Shown: positions 49,002-57,469 of the stretch, in pieces | How positions within the stretch are numbered: position 1 is the stretch's first letter | Layout: every line of letters starts with the position of its first letter | Source: JACQFK01 sp964619955 | GTDB taxonomy: Bacteria; Planctomycetota; MHYJ01; JACPRB01 | Reading direction: 5' to 3' | Assembly: GCA_964619955.1 (NCBI GenBank) | Contig: CAZUJF010000022.1 | Location: 16,870-80,869, forward strand | Length of the DNA stretch: 64,000 bases | Notes under the pieces: model-generated | Told to the model about the DNA's origin: nothing | What the model saw: only the letters and a program-made list of their open reading frames with translations | Databases searched by the model: none | Made by a program: the position numbers and the translations under genes

Positions 49002-51148
49002 GGTTCCTGGGGGCGCTCGTCTTCTGCGGCGTCGTTCTGGCCTCCTGCCGGACGGCGCCTCCCGAGGGCTTCCGGCCGGGGCACGGCTTCGTGGTGGAGC
49101 CCGCGGCCGCTCCGGGGCCGCTTCCCGCCACGGGCTGGGACCTCCACGGGCGCTTCGCCAAGGGCTTCGGGGTGGAGTTCTGCGTCGGTCCTGCGAAGGC
49201 GCTCGCGTTGACGACCGAAGGCGAGTTGCTGGCGCTCACGGAGCAGGGGATCCAGCTCGCGCTGGACCTGGGGCGTTGCGAGAGCGGGGACCGCTGCCTC
49301 GCGCACGAGCTGCCGCCGATCCTGGATCTGTCCGGGGCCACGGCGCTGGTCGTGGTCCACAGCGGATCGTTGGGGAAGGATTTCCGTTCCGACCTGCTGA
49401 CGCTGCATCCGCGCGAGGGGAAGATCCTGCGCCACGTGCTCGCGCGGGAGGGGGCGGCGTACCGCGCGGAGAGCGAGGAGTTCCTGCAGTGGAGCGGTCC
49501 CGAACTGGATTCGATGCAGGAGGATCCCGTCCAGGGACTCGTGCTGGGCGGCCCTTCGGGATACTGGCGGGTGCGGCACCGGAATTGGTCCGGCGACAAG
49601 GTTTCGGCGCCGCCGCTCGTGGATCTGTCGGCCCGGGACGCCGAGGTCCGCCTGCGGAGTCTGCGGGCGCTGGTGGCCGAGACGGATCCCGCGTTGGGGG
49701 CCGAGCTGCTCGGGATGCTGCGGGGGGACGTCCCCTGGGTGGCCCGGGAGGCGGCGCTCGCGCTGGCGCAGCGGAAGGTGCCGGAAGCGTCCGCGGCGGC
49801 GCTGCTGCGGCTGCGGGAGGGGGTGGATCCGGTGCTCGAGGCGGCGCTGGTGCACGTCCTGGAGCGTTGCGGTCTGCCCGCGGGCTTGCTGGAGGATCCG
49901 AGCCCGCTGATCCGGCGGGCGGCGCTGCGGGCGGGGGCGGACCGGGTGACGGTGCCGGAGCTGGTGACGCTGCTGGATCCCGCGCAGCCGGCGCTGGAGG
50001 CGCTGGCGCGGCGGACGCTGCAGCGGCGGGGTCTGCTCGCGGCGGCGGTGTCGAAGGTCCTGGAGGGGCGGTCCGAGGCGGCGTGGGTGGCCTTGTCGGA
50101 TCAGGCCGAGGTCCGGGCGGCGCTCGGGCGCCTGCTGCAGGTGGAGCCGGCGTTTGCGCTGGGCGTGCTGGACCGGATCCCCGACGGCGTCTGGGAGCCG
50201 GGGTGGACGGCCGGGGCGAGGGCGCTGCTGGACAGTCCGGACGATCTGCTGCTGCGGCGGGCGCTGGCGGCCCTGAAGGGGCGGGTGGAGGACCGGGCGG
50301 GGAGGATTGCCGCGGACGCGTCCCGGTCGGAGGCGTTGCGGGTGGAGGCCCTGGCGGCGGCGCCGCAGAACTTCGAGCTGCCGGCGGGGGCCTTTGAGCT
50401 GCTGCAGCGGTCGTTGAAGGAGGGGGCTTCCGCGTTCCTCCGGCTCTCGGCGGCGCAGGCGCTGGGCCGGGTGCGGCTGTCGCCGGCCGAGGAGGCGGAG
50501 CTGGTGCCGCTGCTGTCCCGCCTGAGCGGGATGGAGCTGGAGCGGATCCTGCCGCAGTTCGAGCGGTCGGAGCAGGTGCTGCCGAAGGTCGCGGCGAATC
50601 CCGCGGCGGCGGGGATCAGTGCGGAGCTGGTGTTGAAGTACGGGACGGAGGAGCAGCGGGCGGAGCTGGCGCGGTCGATGTCGGAGCGGAAGGCCCGGCT
50701 GGAGGAACTGGGGGCGCAGGTGCTGGAGGGCGGGGATCCCCGGCGGGGCCGGGAGCTGCTCTTCGGGGCGCGGGCGGAATGCACGGCGTGCCACACGGTG
50801 CGGGGGCAGGGGGGGCGGGTGGGGCCGGATTTGAGCCGGATCGGGTCGCTGAAGACGCGTTCGCAACTCCTCGAAGCGGTGCTGTTCCCGAGCGCGACGT
50901 TTGCGGCGGGCTTCGAGTCCTACCGGGTGAGGGTGCGGGACGGCGAGGTCTACGACGGGTTCCTGCAGCGGGAGTCGCCGGATGCGATCGTGCTGGTGCA
51001 GGGGGACCGGACGGAGCGCCGGATTCCGAAGGAGTCGGTGGAGCGGATCGAGCGGGGCCGGATCTCGGTGATGCCGCAGGGTTTCGGGGAGCGGCTGCGG
51101 GCCGACGATTTGCGCGACCTCCTGGCCTTCCTCAGCTCCCTCCGCTGA
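48998..51148 (+). CDS. Lipoprotein with HEAT repeats and C-terminal c-type heme-binding domain
   Basis: 716 aa; the GTG at 48998 overlaps the previous stop (GTGA). GVVLASC is the lipobox. The middle (residues about 205-560) is made of HEAT-like helices (REAALALAQRKVPEASAAAL and similar). Near residue 595 lies CTACHTVRGQGGRVGPDLSRIG, a CxxCH heme site with the following Met/Gly pattern of planctomycete heme domains. YRVRVRDGEVYDGFLQRE and VERIERGRISVMP are the usual end of these proteins. A role in electron transfer or sugar oxidation is likely. Confidence 0.85.
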   Translation: MRFLGALVFCGVVLASCRTAPPEGFRPGHGFVVEPAAAPGPLPATGWDLHGRFAKGFGVEFCVGPAKALALTTEGELLALTEQGIQLALDLGRCESGDRCLAHELPPILDLSGATALVVVHSGSLGKDFRSDLLTLHPREGKILRHVLAREGAAYRAESEEFLQWSGPELDSMQEDPVQGLVLGGPSGYWRVRHRNWSGDKVSAPPLVDLSARDAEVRLRSLRALVAETDPALGAELLGMLRGDVPWVAREAALALAQRKVPEASAAALLRLREGVDPVLEAALVHVLERCGLPAGLLEDPSPLIRRAALRAGADRVTVPELVTLLDPAQPALEALARRTLQRRGLLAAAVSKVLEGRSEAAWVALSDQAEVRAALGRLLQVEPAFALGVLDRIPDGVWEPGWTAGARALLDSPDDLLLRRALAALKGRVEDRAGRIAADASRSEALRVEALAAAPQNFELPAGAFELLQRSLKEGASAFLRLSAAQALGRVRLSPAEEAELVPLLSRLSGMELERILPQFERSEQVLPKVAANPAAAGISAELVLKYGTEEQRAELARSMSERKARLEELGAQVLEGGDPRRGRELLFGARAECTACHTVRGQGGRVGPDLSRIGSLKTRSQLLEAVLFPSATFAAGFESYRVRVRDGEVYDGFLQRESPDAIVLVQGDRTERRIPKESVERIERGRISVMPQGFGERLRADDLRDLLAFLSSLR

Positions 51149-51149
51149 C

Positions 51150-51216
51150 ACAACAAAACAGCCCGTCTGCTTTGTTGCCCACATAGGGCAACAAAGCAGA
51201 CGGGCTGTTTTGTTGT
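51150..51216. terminator. 31-bp perfect hairpin, probable bidirectional terminator
   Basis: Left arm 51150-51180 and right arm 51186-51216 are exact reverse complements with a 5-nt loop (ACATA). The stem holds A-rich and T-rich outer parts (ACAACAAAACA and TGTTTTGTTGT), so it can act as an intrinsic terminator in either direction. It starts 2 nt after the heme protein stop. A 31-bp perfect stem is much longer than a typical terminator. Confidence 0.7.
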
Positions 51217-51259
51217 TTGCTTGAGCCCGCGGATATCCGTTTTTTCTTTGAAAATAGAA

Positions 51260-51265
51260 TATAAT
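51260..51265 (+). promoter_or_regulatory. TATAAT box upstream of the LamG gene
   Basis: TATAAT in an AT-rich stretch (51241-51269), with about 93 nt to the ATG at 51358. This is an unusually long leader for this window. No matching -35 hexamer is clear. Confidence 0.4.
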
Positions 51266-51357
51266 ATGGGTGATAAGGACGCTTTCGGGTGTAAGGGAAG
51301 AGGGTCCGGGGGACAACGGATCCAGAGCGGGACCGGGTACCGGGTGAGGGTTCCAAA

Positions 51358-52521
51358 ATGCGTTCGATTAGGTCAATGCTGCCAGGCATCTTTGGCGTGC
51401 TGCTGGTTTCGGTGGCTGCGGGGGTGCCGTTCCAGGCCGCCACCAGCCAGGTACTGTACTACCCCTTCGATGAGGCGGCCGGACCCACGGCCTTTGACGC
51501 CTCGGGCAACGGCCTCAATGGCACCTACAACGGGACTGTCGTGGTCTCCGGCACGGCGGCGACGGATCATGCGCCCGTCCCCGGCACCAACCAGCGAAGC
51601 CTGAACTTCACTCCCGGCCCCCCTGAACCCGGCGCCTTCGTCAGCACGCCGGACGCTGCCTCCCTGAGGTTCACCGGTCCCTTCACGGCGGCCGCCTGGA
51701 TCCGGCCCACCGCGTACGCAGTCTCCCCTGCAAACAATTGGAGCGTCATCGTCGGGAAGTGGGATTGGGTGGCCACGCCCGGGGTTATCAACGGCTGGGG
51801 CATGCAGCTGGCGAATGACGGCAAGATCTTCATGTTCAACGGGACGACCCTGGCCTACACCACGCCCTGGTCGAACGGGATCGTGCCGCTGAACCAGTGG
51901 ACCCATGTCGCGGTCGTCTTCGATGGCGCATTCAACCGAATCTACATCAATGGTGCCCCGGATATGTCGGTCGCCTCCACGGCCGCTCCGGGCCCGAGCA
52001 ATTCGCCCACTCTGGTCGGAGGGGATGGCTGGATCCGGGACTTCACCGGCAATATCGACGAGGTCCGCCTTTTCAGCACCGCGCTCAGCGCCGCGGAAAT
52101 CGCCATCCTGCATTCCGGCCTGCCCGCCCCTGCGGGAGTGACGGCCACCCCCGGACCCGAACTCGTCACCCTCACGTGGAATCCGGTGGCGAACGCGACC
52201 TCCTACACCGTCTACATGGGCACCGTCAACGGCGGCCCGTATCCCACGAATGCGGGCACGACGACCGGGACCACGATGACCGTCACGAACATCTACTACC
52301 CGACGCCGTATTACTTCGTGGTCGTGGCGAACGGCCTCATCAACAGCGGGTATTCCGCCCAAGTGACGGCCGTGCCCGACAACGTCCAGCCCCGCTACAA
52401 CGACCATGCGGAGGGGACCAGGGACGGGAACTGCACCTGCGGCACGGCGAGCCGGCCCGCCCCGCTCTGGGCGCTCGGGCTGGGCGTCCTGCTGATGGCC
52501 GCGTTCCTGATCCGCCGCTGA
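51358..52521 (+). CDS. LamG-like (concanavalin) and fibronectin type III domain protein with a C-terminal sorting signal
   Basis: 387 aa. A signal peptide ends near GVPFQAA. The LamG domain (about 30-250) has YYPFDEAAGPTAFDASGNGLNG and NIDEVRLFSTALSAAEIAIL, typical of LamG/DUF1080-like planctomycete proteins. A fibronectin III repeat follows (TATPGPELVTLTWNPV). The last ~35 residues hold NCTCGTASRPAP, a hydrophobic helix LWALGLGVLLMAAFLI and RR. This cysteine-helix-arginine end resembles MYXO-CTERM and related tags for surface sorting. It is probably a secreted adhesin or carbohydrate-binding protein. Confidence 0.8.
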   Translation: MRSIRSMLPGIFGVLLVSVAAGVPFQAATSQVLYYPFDEAAGPTAFDASGNGLNGTYNGTVVVSGTAATDHAPVPGTNQRSLNFTPGPPEPGAFVSTPDAASLRFTGPFTAAAWIRPTAYAVSPANNWSVIVGKWDWVATPGVINGWGMQLANDGKIFMFNGTTLAYTTPWSNGIVPLNQWTHVAVVFDGAFNRIYINGAPDMSVASTAAPGPSNSPTLVGGDGWIRDFTGNIDEVRLFSTALSAAEIAILHSGLPAPAGVTATPGPELVTLTWNPVANATSYTVYMGTVNGGPYPTNAGTTTGTTMTVTNIYYPTPYYFVVVANGLINSGYSAQVTAVPDNVQPRYNDHAEGTRDGNCTCGTASRPAPLWALGLGVLLMAAFLIRR

Positions 52522-52582
52522 GCGCGGAGGACAGGGTCCGGGATCTCGACACGGGGAAGCGGCACCGCTAAAATCGTCCCCC

Positions 52583-53311
52583 ATGTTGATGCTGCTGGCG
52601 CTGCTCCTGCAGGACGATCCGCTGCTGGCGGAGGCGGTCCAGGGGTACAAGAACCCCTGGGCGGACTTCCGCGAAGGCGCGCGCGTCACCTACCGGGAGA
52701 CGGTGCGGCGGCCCGGCATCGATGCGGGGGGCAACCTCGTCTACACGCCGCTGACCTCGGACACGACCTGGACGGTGGCGACGGTGGAGGCGACGAAGAT
52801 CCACCTCAAGATCGAGGGCGGCGGCCAGGAGTCGGTGATCCCGATCGCGCTCGCCCCGCCCAACTGGGCGCGCGGCAAGCCGGAGAAGAAGGGGGAGGAG
52901 GAGCTCGAGGTCTCCGGCCGGAAGGTGTCGGGCCGGGTCTACGAACTGGGCCTGGACCTCGACAAGGACGCCGGCCAGCTCACGACGATCGTCCGCTCGG
53001 ACGCGATCCCTTACTGGGCGCTGCGCCGCAAGGTGGAGACGCGGGTGCGGGGGAAGGCGAACACGAGCGAGGAGGAGCGGGTCGTGGGCGTCGAGGAGAA
53101 GCTGCGGGCGGCCGCCCAGGATTTCGTCTGCACGATCGTCGAGGTGACGACGGAAGCGGCGGGGGCGGGGAAGACGGTGAAGAAGGAATGGCGGACGGAC
53201 GCCGTCCCGGGCCGGGTGCTGCGCCGGGAAGTTCGCCAGTTCCTCAACGGCAAGGAACTGCCTTCGGGCGCGAGCGAAATGGAAGTTGTCAGCTTCGATC
53301 TGAAAAGGTAG
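52583..53311 (+). CDS. Uncharacterised exported protein
   Basis: 242 aa. MLMLLALLLQDDPLLAEAVQG is a short signal-like start. The rest is mostly beta with charged segments (TVRRPGIDAGGNLVY, VSGRKVSGRVYELGLDLDK). No family is recognised. TAAAAT lies 8 nt before the ATG, another near-leaderless arrangement. The tRNA promoter lies inside its 3' end. The antisense frame through it belongs to the serine recombinase read-through and is not a real gene. Confidence 0.65.
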   Translation: MLMLLALLLQDDPLLAEAVQGYKNPWADFREGARVTYRETVRRPGIDAGGNLVYTPLTSDTTWTVATVEATKIHLKIEGGGQESVIPIALAPPNWARGKPEKKGEEELEVSGRKVSGRVYELGLDLDKDAGQLTTIVRSDAIPYWALRRKVETRVRGKANTSEEERVVGVEEKLRAAAQDFVCTIVEVTTEAAGAGKTVKKEWRTDAVPGRVLRREVRQFLNGKELPSGASEMEVVSFDLKR

Positions 53312-53314
53312 TAT
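53286..53314 (+). promoter_or_regulatory. Promoter of tRNA-Pro
   Basis: TTGTCA (53286-53291) and TAGTAT (53309-53314) with a 17-bp spacer, within the 3' end of the 52583 gene. Transcription would start about 4 nt before the mature tRNA. Confidence 0.55.
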
Positions 53315-53324
53315 CTCCGCCCAT

Positions 53325-53403
53325 CGGGCCGTAGCGCAGTCTGGCTTAGCGCGCCTGCTTGGGGTGCAGGAGGTCGCGAGTTCAAATCTCGCCGGCCCGA
53401 CCA
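53325..53403 (+). tRNA. tRNA-Pro (GGG anticodon)
   Basis: The acceptor arm CGGGCCG (53325-53331) pairs with CGGCCCG (53393-53399), with A as discriminator and an encoded CCA (53401-53403). The anticodon stem CCTGC/GCAGG encloses TTGGGGT, so the anticodon is GGG (53361-53363). TTCAAAT marks the T-loop. It reads CCC. The gene is complete. An element begins directly after it, so its 3' end is the probable attachment site. Confidence 0.95.
53393..53403 (+). other. Probable attachment site (attL side) at the tRNA-Pro 3' end
   Basis: The serine recombinase gene faces the tRNA 3' end directly. A duplicate of the tRNA 3' end was not found in the rest of the window, so the right boundary of the element is undefined. 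The exact core is inferred from position only. Confidence 0.4.
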
Positions 53404-55024
53404 TCTGTGACCCGCCCGCGAACTGGGGACCCGCCGGGTCCCCAGTCCACAGGAGGTCGGAAGTACTCGCCACCGGCTCCGGGAAGAGGGCGACTTCGAT
53501 ACGCCCCTCTCCCCTCCCGTCAGCATGCCAGACCACGTAATCCACGAAGCGCGGAAGCAGGGCCTTCAGGCGATCCGGCTTCTCCGAGTTCGTCGACACG
53601 ATTTCCTGAAAGTGAGCGAGCGTCTTAATCTGCTCCGCCGCCGCGACCTCCTCGGTCTTCTCGGCCGCGAACTCGTTCTTGAGCCGGGACTCCGTCTCCT
53701 CCAGCTCCGTGCGCTCGACCTCGAGCGCCTGCATGCGGTCGCGCACGGACGCCAAGGAGTCCTTGCCACCCTCGCTCAGTACATCCACGAGGCGAGACAG
53801 CTTCGAGCGCACCGCCGCGAGCTGAGCCCGGACACGCTCCAGCTCCCCCACGATCTTGGTCAAGGTCCCCGACGTGAATTCGTTCGCCTGCTGCGCGATG
53901 GCGCGAATCCGTTCGGGCTGGAGGTGAAGCTGCTTCAGAAACTCAAGGATGGCGCCGTCGAGGGTCTTGGCCGGAACGTAGACCCTGGGGCAGGCGCCGC
54001 CGACTGTCTTCTCGGCTTCGCCGCAGTGGTAGTAGGGGTAGTACTCGCCGCTCTGGCCGCGACCGGGCCGGGGCGACATCTTGTGGCCGCAGAGCCCGCA
54101 GCGGAGGAGCCCCTGGAGGAGATAGACGTACTCCTGCGACTGGCGCTTGCCGCTGCGGTGCCGCCTGTCGTTCTTGTCCATCATCCGCTGGATTTGTTCG
54201 TGGGTCTCCAGCGATCGGATCGGCTTCCACTGGGCATCGTGGAGCTTGCCGTGGTGGCCCTGCTTGGCGATGTAGACCTCGTTCCGGAGCATCCTGCAGA
54301 GGACTTGCTTGGAGTAGAACGAGCCCCGAGGGGTCCGGTAGCCGCGCTTCCGAAACTCGACCACGAGCTTGTCAACGCTCTCTCCCTCGAGATAGAGCGT
54401 CTCCGCCGCTCGGACGTGGGAGGCATACGGTTCGTAGATGCCGAAGATCTTCCCGTCCATCCGGAAGCCGATCGGCGGGGGACCGATGGGAAGCCCGCGC
54501 TCGACTCGCCAAAGGACTTTGTCTTTGACGCGCACCGACGTGAGCTCCCGCTCCTGCTGCGCCAAGGCGATCATGATGACCGTCTGGAAGCGCCCTGCGG
54601 GGGTCGTGAGGTCAATCTGCTCGCGGAGCGAGACCACCTTCACTCCGTGACGGTCGAGTTCCTCGACCAACTGGAGAAAGTCGACGACGCTGCGCGAGAT
54701 GCGGTCGATTTTCGTGATGACAACCACGTCGATCAACTGCGCCCGGGCGAGTTCGAGAAGCTTCTGGAGAGCGGGGCGGTTGGTGTTCTTGGCGCTCTTC
54801 CCGTGGCGCTTCCCGTCCTTCTCCCCCTCGACCAGCTTCTCGGTCACGTTCCACGCGAGGCCGGTCGACCGCTTGTACTCGATGAAGGCGGTCAGTTGGT
54901 CGAGTTGGGTGTCGAGTGAGCCGTCTTCCTTCTTGGCCTGTTTGTCAGTCGAGACCCGCACGTAGAGCGCGACGTTGGCGGGCCCGGCCCGCGCGGGTTC
55001 CTTGGTGTTCCTGGCCAGCATCAT
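53404..55024 (-). CDS. Large serine recombinase (integrase), without its own stop at the tRNA junction
   Basis: About 540 aa belong to the element. VALYVRVSTDK (catalytic Ser25) starts the resolvase domain. VVITKIDRISRSVVDFLQLVEELDRHGVKVVS and RFQTVIMIALAQQERELTSVR follow. The Recombinase domain has GLPIGPPPIGF and a zinc ribbon (RCGLCGHKM with a second pair in HCGEAEKTVGGACP). The GGAGAGGAGGAG ribosome site fixes the start at 55024. In the integrated form the frame does not stop: it continues through the antisense of tRNA-Pro and the host gene to 52568 (818 aa in total). The extra part is a junction artefact of integration. Confidence 0.85.
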
Positions 55025-55069
55025 CTGGGGTCTCCTCCTCTCCTGGGTCTACGAGGGCACGCCAAGACA

Positions 55070-55426
55070 TTATGCCGCGGCTTGGTGGAATTCGCCGACC
55101 GGACTGGCCATCTCCTTCTTGGTCCTCGCCCACAGCCGGGCGCAGAAGGAGTCGATCTCACGGATTCGCGCTTCAGCGGCCATGAGGGCGAAGGGGTGTT
55201 CGGGATCGCGAAGGAAGACCGGGTACTTCTGGGAGTCGATGTGGACAACCCGGACCTGCCACCGAGCCTTGAGTCTCCCACGCTGGCGTGCGGGCCGCAC
55301 GTCGAGGCAGGTGTCTTTCTTCGCCATTATCCGGTGCTCACCTCCGGGAGCATAGTCAGGCGGCGTGTCAGGTTCGGACACATCGGCTGAACAATTCTGT
55401 TTCCGATTCGGGCACTCACGCGACAT
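55070..55426 (-). CDS. Small protein between the two recombinases
   Basis: 118 aa. The ATG at 55426 overlaps the end of the tyrosine recombinase and has a near-perfect GGAGGTGAT ribosome site, so the longer start is favoured over ATG 55326. The second half is basic then acidic-helical (ARQRGRLKARWQVRV, then EARIREIDSFCARLWAR). No family is recognised. It may be an excisionase-like or accessory factor. It lies 45 nt upstream of the serine recombinase. Confidence 0.6.
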   Translation of the reverse strand: MSRECPNRKQNCSADVSEPDTPPDYAPGGEHRIMAKKDTCLDVRPARQRGRLKARWQVRVVHIDSQKYPVFLRDPEHPFALMAAEARIREIDSFCARLWARTKKEMASPVGEFHQAAA

Positions 55427-56294
55427 CCATCACCTCCTCCGAGTTGGCGATGTACCAATCCAGGATCTCAAGTCGGCTGTGGCCGGCCTCGCGGGCGACC
55501 AGGGCGGCGGCCTGGAGCGGGACGGCCTGCTTGACGGTAACCAGGTGCTTCATGCGCTCGACCAGGTAGGTGCGTCGGAGGTCGTGGAAGGTGGCGTCGG
55601 TCGCACGGCCGACGCCCGCCGCGCGGAGAGTCCGGTAGACGTACTGCCGCCACTCCTCGTAGGTGCGGTACTCGGGCGGGATGAGGCCCGCATCGCCCCG
55701 GGCGAGTGTCCTTGCCCATTCGAGGGTCTCGGCCTGCCGGGGATTGTGCAGCCAGAGGTAGCGGGGGCGCCCGCCCTTGGTGCCGCGCTTCACCCAGAGG
55801 CGGTCTCCCTGCCAGTCGCGGTCCGGTCGGAAGAGGGCCGCCTCCTTGAAGCGCAGGCCGAGTTCTCGGGCCAGGAGCATCATGGCCCGCACCCTCTCGT
55901 CGGGGACGGCGCCGAGCATTGCAGCGAAATGGTCGTCAGCGATGACCTTGCCGGCGCGGGTGCAGCGGGGCCCCGCCTCCACACCCAGCTCGGCGTTGGT
56001 GCGCGGAACCAGGTTGGCCTTCCCGATCTTGCGCACGAGCCAGCGGAGATGGGAGAGCTTCTCCTCGATGCCTCGGCGGCCCCGGTCGTCGGTCTTCCAG
56101 GCGTCCACGACGGCCGCTATGTGCTTCTCCTTGAGGTTTGCCCACTTCTCGAGGCCGAAGCGCTCGCGTAGCGTGCGGGAGGCTTGGGAGAGGATATGGC
56201 CGCGCTTTCGCTGGGTCGCGTAGGAGTCCTCCCGATTCGAGGCCAGGATGGAGATCAACTGCCGCTCAAGTGGTGAAGTTGGCGGTCCATTCAT
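55416..56294 (-). CDS. Tyrosine recombinase (phage integrase family)
   Basis: 292 aa. Catalytic residues are visible in order: Arg in LARELGLRFKEA, Lys in RGTKGGRPRYLW, HDLRR in TFHDLRRTYLVERM, and EAGHSRLEILDWYI with the second His and the nucleophile Tyr. The N-terminal ~110 residues are the SAM-like core-binding domain. It cuts and rejoins DNA at the element ends. The presence of both serine and tyrosine enzymes is notable; one may be a relic or serve a different step. Confidence 0.85.
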   Translation of the reverse strand: MNGPPTSPLERQLISILASNREDSYATQRKRGHILSQASRTLRERFGLEKWANLKEKHIAAVVDAWKTDDRGRRGIEEKLSHLRWLVRKIGKANLVPRTNAELGVEAGPRCTRAGKVIADDHFAAMLGAVPDERVRAMMLLARELGLRFKEAALFRPDRDWQGDRLWVKRGTKGGRPRYLWLHNPRQAETLEWARTLARGDAGLIPPEYRTYEEWRQYVYRTLRAAGVGRATDATFHDLRRTYLVERMKHLVTVKQAVPLQAAALVAREAGHSRLEILDWYIANSEEVMDVA

Positions 56295-56403
56295 GCAGAT
56301 TCTCCGAAGAAGCGGACTGAACTATTCTGATCCCGGCGGGAGCCGGGCGATTGAGTCCCATCCCCCCAGCGGCCACGAAGGGCCGCCGGGAAGGACGTCG
56401 AGC

Positions 56404-56613
56404 CTATGCCGCCGAGCGAGGGTGCTCATCTTCGGGGTCCTGCGCCAAGAGGCTTCGGACGGCCCGGACGAGCTGGGCCCGGTAAGGCTCCTGGGGCCCG
56501 TGGAGCTCGATCTGGCGGAGGGTGTCCCTCACGCGGCGGATCGGGTCCCGGGTGGTCCTCGAAGAGCGCCTCCAGGGCCTCTCCCACGGCATACCGGCGA
56601 GTGCGGTGATCAT
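56404..56613 (-). CDS. Small basic protein, uncharacterised
   Basis: 69 aa. The ATG at 56613 has a GGAGG site 4 nt upstream. The chain is helical and Arg-rich (DPIRRVRDTLRQIELHGP, then AQLVRAVRSLLAQDPEDE). It lies upstream of the tyrosine recombinase on the same strand. It is small for confident calling, but the site and the composition support it. Confidence 0.45.
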   Translation of the reverse strand: MITALAGMPWERPWRRSSRTTRDPIRRVRDTLRQIELHGPQEPYRAQLVRAVRSLLAQDPEDEHPRSAA

Positions 56614-56913
56614 GCGGCCTCCGAGAAAATGGACTCACGAAGGAGTCCCCGACCTACACCGGCCGGGGCACCTTGGCCCGGGAGCTCTCGGCTCCCGGTT
56701 CAGGGTGCCCCGAACCGGCATAGGACGGTCCGGGAGGGTGCGCAGGACCTCGCGGGGCGACATTCCGCTCCGCGCTCGCGGTGCAGGGGAAAAATCGAGA
56801 GAAGGCCTTGATTCGCAGGGTCGGGGACGCTCTCCCCCTCGACGGGGTCTGGAATGCCGTCGAGGGGGAGGGTCCACCGGAGGCGCGAGTGCGCGGCCCC
56901 AAGCCGGAGGCGA
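56614..56913. other. Intergenic region of the element with GC-rich hairpins
   Basis: No protein with good support is seen. The region contains several short GC-rich inverted repeats such as GGGAGCTCTCGGCTCCC near 56679-56695. These may be structural or regulatory. No promoter of standard form was recognised. Confidence 0.35.
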
Positions 56914-57126
56914 TCAGCGCCGCCCCAGCAAGTGGAGCAGCCTGACCGTCTTCGACTCATCCTGGGTTCCCAGGATGCGGGAGAATTCCTCCACGAAAGC
57001 ACCAAAGCCCGGGTCGGAGAAGACCTCGGGCCGGAGCTTGGGCAGGACCCGCCGGGACGCCTCGCGCTTCCGCACTGCTTTCCGTCCGCGTTCCATGAAC
57101 CGCCCCCCCCTTTTCCGGTCGGACAT
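56914..57126 (-). CDS. Small basic protein, uncharacterised
   Basis: 70 aa from the ATG at 57126. The start is basic (SDRKRGGRFMERGRKAVRKR), then a regular helical part (PGFGAFVEEFSRIL, TVRLLHLLGRR). This could be a small DNA- or RNA-binding protein of the element. No family is recognised. An alternative ATG at 57096 would give 60 aa. Confidence 0.45.
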   Translation of the reverse strand: MSDRKRGGRFMERGRKAVRKREASRRVLPKLRPEVFSDPGFGAFVEEFSRILGTQDESKTVRLLHLLGRR

Positions 57127-57469
57127 TCGATCCGTCCGGCCCGCACGGGCCAGGACACCCGAAGCCGGAAGCCCTTGGAAGGCTCCCAGGTTGGGGTGTC
57201 CTGCGCCCGCCGGCGAGGAGGCGGCCCAAGTACCAGCGGCCGGGGGCTACGCCGTGCCGCACGAAGGCGGCACGGTGCAAAGAAGGGAAATGCGAAATTC
57301 TAAGGGTAAAGGGCGCTTGGGGAAGGATGGCGGAGCGGCCGATGCCCGATAGGGCTGGGATCGGGTGGGCGTCGCGCCATCCGCGCGGCGTCCGGTCCTG
57401 GCGGCAACGCCGTCTCTTCCCTCATAGCGGTAGACTTTCGATGATCGGGAAAGTAATCTTCGAAGCCTG
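57127..57469. other. Upstream region of the phage-type RNA polymerase with a 10-bp inverted repeat
   Basis: No supported gene. CAGGACACCC (57151-57160) and GGGTGTCCTG (57194-57203) form a perfect 10-bp inverted repeat with 33 nt between. It is the most ordered element in this 343-nt gap and may control the polymerase gene or the small gene on the other strand. No consensus T7 promoter was found here. Confidence 0.4.

Noticed and set aside
52568..53403. C-terminal 278 residues of the serine recombinase frame
   Set aside because: It is antisense to tRNA-Pro and to a host gene. The peptide from a tRNA antisense strand is a known annotation artefact. I therefore ended the recombinase at the tRNA junction.
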